Assembly: GCA_028280675.1 (NCBI GenBank)
Contig: JANQLI010000381.1
Coordinates: 1 to 6,017, forward strand
DNA from: Alphaproteobacteria bacterium
GTDB lineage: Bacteria; Pseudomonadota; Alphaproteobacteria; SMXP01
Direction: 5' to 3'
DNA: 6,017 bases
The notes under the pieces are model-generated. The model saw nothing but the letters and a program-made list of their open reading frames with translations, had not been told where the DNA came from and ran no database searches. Positions 5,032-6,017 of the stretch are shown piece by piece (position 1 is the stretch's first letter; each line of letters starts with the position of its first letter). A program made the position numbers and the translations under genes.

Positions 5032-5060
5032 AAAAAAGGCCGCGTCACCACGCGGCCTTT
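5032..5060. terminator. Bidirectional intrinsic terminator between the LytTR and ferredoxin genes
   Basis: A perfect 11-bp stem, AAAGGCCGCGT (5035-5045) and ACGCGGCCTTT (5050-5060), closes a CACC loop. On the minus strand the stem runs into six T residues, giving a classical rho-independent terminator for the ferredoxin gene, whose stop is 22 bp away. On the plus strand the T run is only three bases, so it should be weaker for the LytTR gene. Confidence 0.88.
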
Positions 5061-5082
5061 GGACATGTCTATCCAGACGATC

Positions 5083-5400
5083 TTACTCTTCCGGCGCGAC
5101 CGTCAGGGTGATGCCATCCAGCTCCGCTTTGAAGGGGATCTGGCACGAGAGACGTGAGCTTTCTTGGTAATGTTCGGTGGAACTCACCAGCTCATATTCG
5201 TCATCAGAGCGCGCAGGCAATTTCTCGCCCCAGGCATCGTCCACATAAATGTGGCACGTGGCGCATGAGCATACACCGCCGCAAATGGCTTCAAGCTCAA
5301 TGCCATTGTCGCGCAAAATCTCCATCAGAGAATCGCCATTGGCATCCGCCTCGATCTCCATTTTTTCCCCGTCTTGGGTGGTGACATGGATTTTCGCCAT
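5083..5400 (-). CDS. [2Fe-2S] ferredoxin, adrenodoxin/vertebrate-type
   Basis: 105 residues, the normal length. It is a small soluble electron carrier that passes single electrons from a ferredoxin reductase to an oxygenase such as a cytochrome P450, or to iron-sulfur cluster assembly. The cluster ligands are C40, C46 and C49 in CGGVCSCATCHIY (the C-x5-C-x2-C spacing) and C86 in RLSCQI. The extra C44 and the CGGxCxCATCH form resemble the P450-partner ferredoxins (terpredoxin/rhodocoxin type) more than the assembly ferredoxin Fdx. The ATG is preceded by AGGAG with an 11-base spacer. The C-terminus (LTVAPEE) is typical. It is transcribed alone, toward the shared terminator. No P450 or ferredoxin reductase gene is in the window, so its partner is unknown; the di-iron hydroxylase on the same strand is a possibility only. 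Confidence 0.95.
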   Translation of the reverse strand: MAKIHVTTQDGEKMEIEADANGDSLMEILRDNGIELEAICGGVCSCATCHIYVDDAWGEKLPARSDDEYELVSSTEHYQESSRLSCQIPFKAELDGITLTVAPEE

Positions 5401-5474
5401 CTATCTTGGTACTCCTATGATCTCTTTATCTCTGCTCTGATCCGGCGTCTTGCCAGAGAAGAGGCCGTGAGAAA

Positions 5475-5521
5475 ACCGGGTGAAATGCCGCGCCCGCAGG
5501 CCCCCGCAAAAAACACCCGGT
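5475..5521 (-). promoter_or_regulatory. Large hairpin in the putative ferredoxin mRNA leader
   Basis: An 8-bp perfect inverted repeat, ACCGGGTG and CACCCGGT, encloses about 31 bases that are very rich in G and C. On the minus strand the second arm is followed by TTTTC, so the structure resembles a weak terminator or attenuator sitting between the predicted promoter and the ferredoxin start, about 75 bp before it. No function is shown. Confidence 0.35.
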
Positions 5522-5620
5522 CTTATAAGTCGCGCTCTCGATAAAGGAAAGCGCAAATCAGCGAAAGCGCTGGGGTTCCGCTTATCCATAGAGTGAGTGG
5601 GTGTTCACGTCATCTTCAGA

Positions 5621-5650
5621 TTTCTGGGACTTTCTGGGACTTTCTGGGGA
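5621..5650. repeat. Three tandem 10-bp repeats upstream of the aldehyde dehydrogenase gene
   Basis: TTTCTGGGAC, TTTCTGGGAC and TTTCTGGGGA follow each other without a gap and lead into a T run (TTTTTTGG). They lie 100-130 bp upstream of the dehydrogenase start. One helical turn per unit would place the copies on the same DNA face, which suits cooperative protein binding; replication slippage is the simple alternative. Confidence 0.7.
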
Positions 5651-5750
5651 TTTTTTGGTCACATCTTACGCATGAACATTGTCAAAACCACGCTTGTCGA
5701 AGGAAAGCGCCCTCTGCTACATCTCCGCCACCACGCAAAAGGATGACACG

Positions 5751-6017
5751 ATGAGCAAGACCTATCAGGTGCGCAACCCGCGCACTGGCGCATGCGATTA
5801 CACCTTCACCGCCCCGTGCGCAGATGACTTGGCGGCCATGGCGGCGGCGCTGCGTGAGGGTCAAAAAGCCTGGGCGGCGGCGGGACTCGCGAAACGAATC
5901 GATGTGCTGCAAGCCTGGAAAGCGGCCCTGCCCGCCATCACCGAAGAGCTCACCGAAGCCTGCTTCGCCGATACCGGGCGTTATATCCTGTCCGCCAGCG
6001 AAGTGGCCGCGATCCCC
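5751..6017 (+). CDS. Aldehyde dehydrogenase family protein, N-terminal part (runs off the right edge)
   Basis: 89 residues are visible, beginning MSKTYQVRNPRTGACDYTF. This matches the ALDH N-terminus: the NPxTG turn near residue 9, then an LREGQKAWAAAGLAKRIDVLQAWKAAL stretch (residues 32-58 or so, with the conserved W, R and L spacing), and TEACFADTGRY, the usual acidic-substrate-face helix seen as E..DtGr in this group. NAD(P)-dependent ALDHs oxidise aldehydes to carboxylic acids through a catalytic cysteine that lies beyond the window. AAAAGGA ends 7 bases before the ATG, a good ribosome-binding site. The DTGR form and the weak Rossmann-domain information mean the substrate class cannot be told. 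It diverges from the ferredoxin gene across the structured gap. Confidence 0.85.
   Translation, partial: MSKTYQVRNPRTGACDYTFTAPCADDLAAMAAALREGQKAWAAAGLAKRIDVLQAWKAALPAITEELTEACFADTGRYILSASEVAAIP

Larger units (their letters stand above)
5401..5750. other. Gene-free divergent region between ferredoxin and aldehyde dehydrogenase genes
   Basis: About 350 bp with no convincing gene. The part next to the ferredoxin (5401-5580) is full of dyads: ACCGGGTG/CACCCGGT (5475-5521), GCGCT/AGCGC (5532-5554) and CAGCG-AAAG-CGCTG (5559-5572). A minus-strand TATAAG (5527-5522) could be the -10 box of the ferredoxin promoter, with TTTCCT 17 bp upstream as a poor -35; that would give a leader of about 115 nt containing the largest hairpin. 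The part next to the dehydrogenase holds a triple 10-bp repeat (5621-5650). A structured small RNA is possible, but I recognise no family. Confidence 0.5.

Noticed and set aside
5401..5580. Known structural RNA (6S, 4.5S or tRNA)
   Set aside because: I tried to place the signature parts of these RNAs, including the tRNA T-loop and the SRP core, and found none.
5401..5589. 62-codon minus-strand open frame upstream of the ferredoxin gene
   Set aside because: It covers the hairpin-rich leader, is rich in R, P and G without any motif, and has no ribosome-binding site; chance reading is more likely.
5672..5746. 24-residue open frame starting at 5672 and ending at the ribosome-binding site of the aldehyde dehydrogenase gene
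   Set aside because: Its end overlaps AAAAGGATGA, which would suit a leader peptide, but there is no ribosome-binding site before it and the peptide has no run of one regulatory amino acid.

Overview
The window looks like chromosome of an alphaproteobacterium, perhaps a marine Hyphomonadaceae-like or Parvularcula-like lineage. This is inferred from the mix of genes (a membrane-anchored LytTR regulator, a sterol-desaturase-family hydroxylase, an adrenodoxin-type [2Fe-2S] ferredoxin, an SDR and an aldehyde dehydrogenase) and the moderately GC-rich flanks. No marker gene fixes the taxonomy.

Layout. Positions 1-330 (minus) hold the N-terminal part of a short-chain dehydrogenase, whose upstream region carries an 18-bp tandem repeat. 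Positions about 483-2955 form an island that is visibly more AT-rich than its flanks. It has four small, unrelated, single-gene units, all on the minus strand: a secreted 147-aa protein, a soluble 148-aa protein, a four-helix membrane protein and a secreted 234-aa protein. Each is separated from the next by a copy of the same 73-84 bp element. Positions 3009-3944 (minus) encode a sterol desaturase/fatty-acid-hydroxylase family membrane di-iron enzyme. Diverging from it, a LytTR-type transcription factor with four N-terminal membrane helices is encoded from 4089 or 4104 to 5021 (plus). It converges on a [2Fe-2S] ferredoxin (5083-5400, minus) across a strong shared hairpin terminator. After a structured, apparently non-coding 350-bp gap, an aldehyde dehydrogenase starts at 5751 (plus) and runs off the window.

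The most interesting feature is the island. The repeated element has terminal inverted repeats (AATGTCCGCTT / AAGCGGACATT). In the four copies that precede a gene it carries the same internal promoter: a -35 box of CTGACA (GAGACA in one copy), exactly 17 bp, then a TATA-like -10 box. The promoter points into the gene that follows. In three of the four units the start codon lies within, beside or just past the element's inner end, and each stop codon lies 0-12 bp before the next element, or within its first bases. Each unit is therefore a self-contained promoter-leader-ORF cassette. A copy without the promoter closes the array at the SDR side, and a partial extra copy sits at the desaturase side. 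I see no integron attC core sites, integrase or transposase in the window, so the way the array was assembled is unknown.

The backbone genes are mostly redox enzymes (SDR, di-iron hydroxylase, ferredoxin, ALDH). Together with a membrane-bound LytTR regulator they could serve a lipid, isoprenoid or hydrocarbon oxidation theme, but they are not one operon and that link is only an inference.
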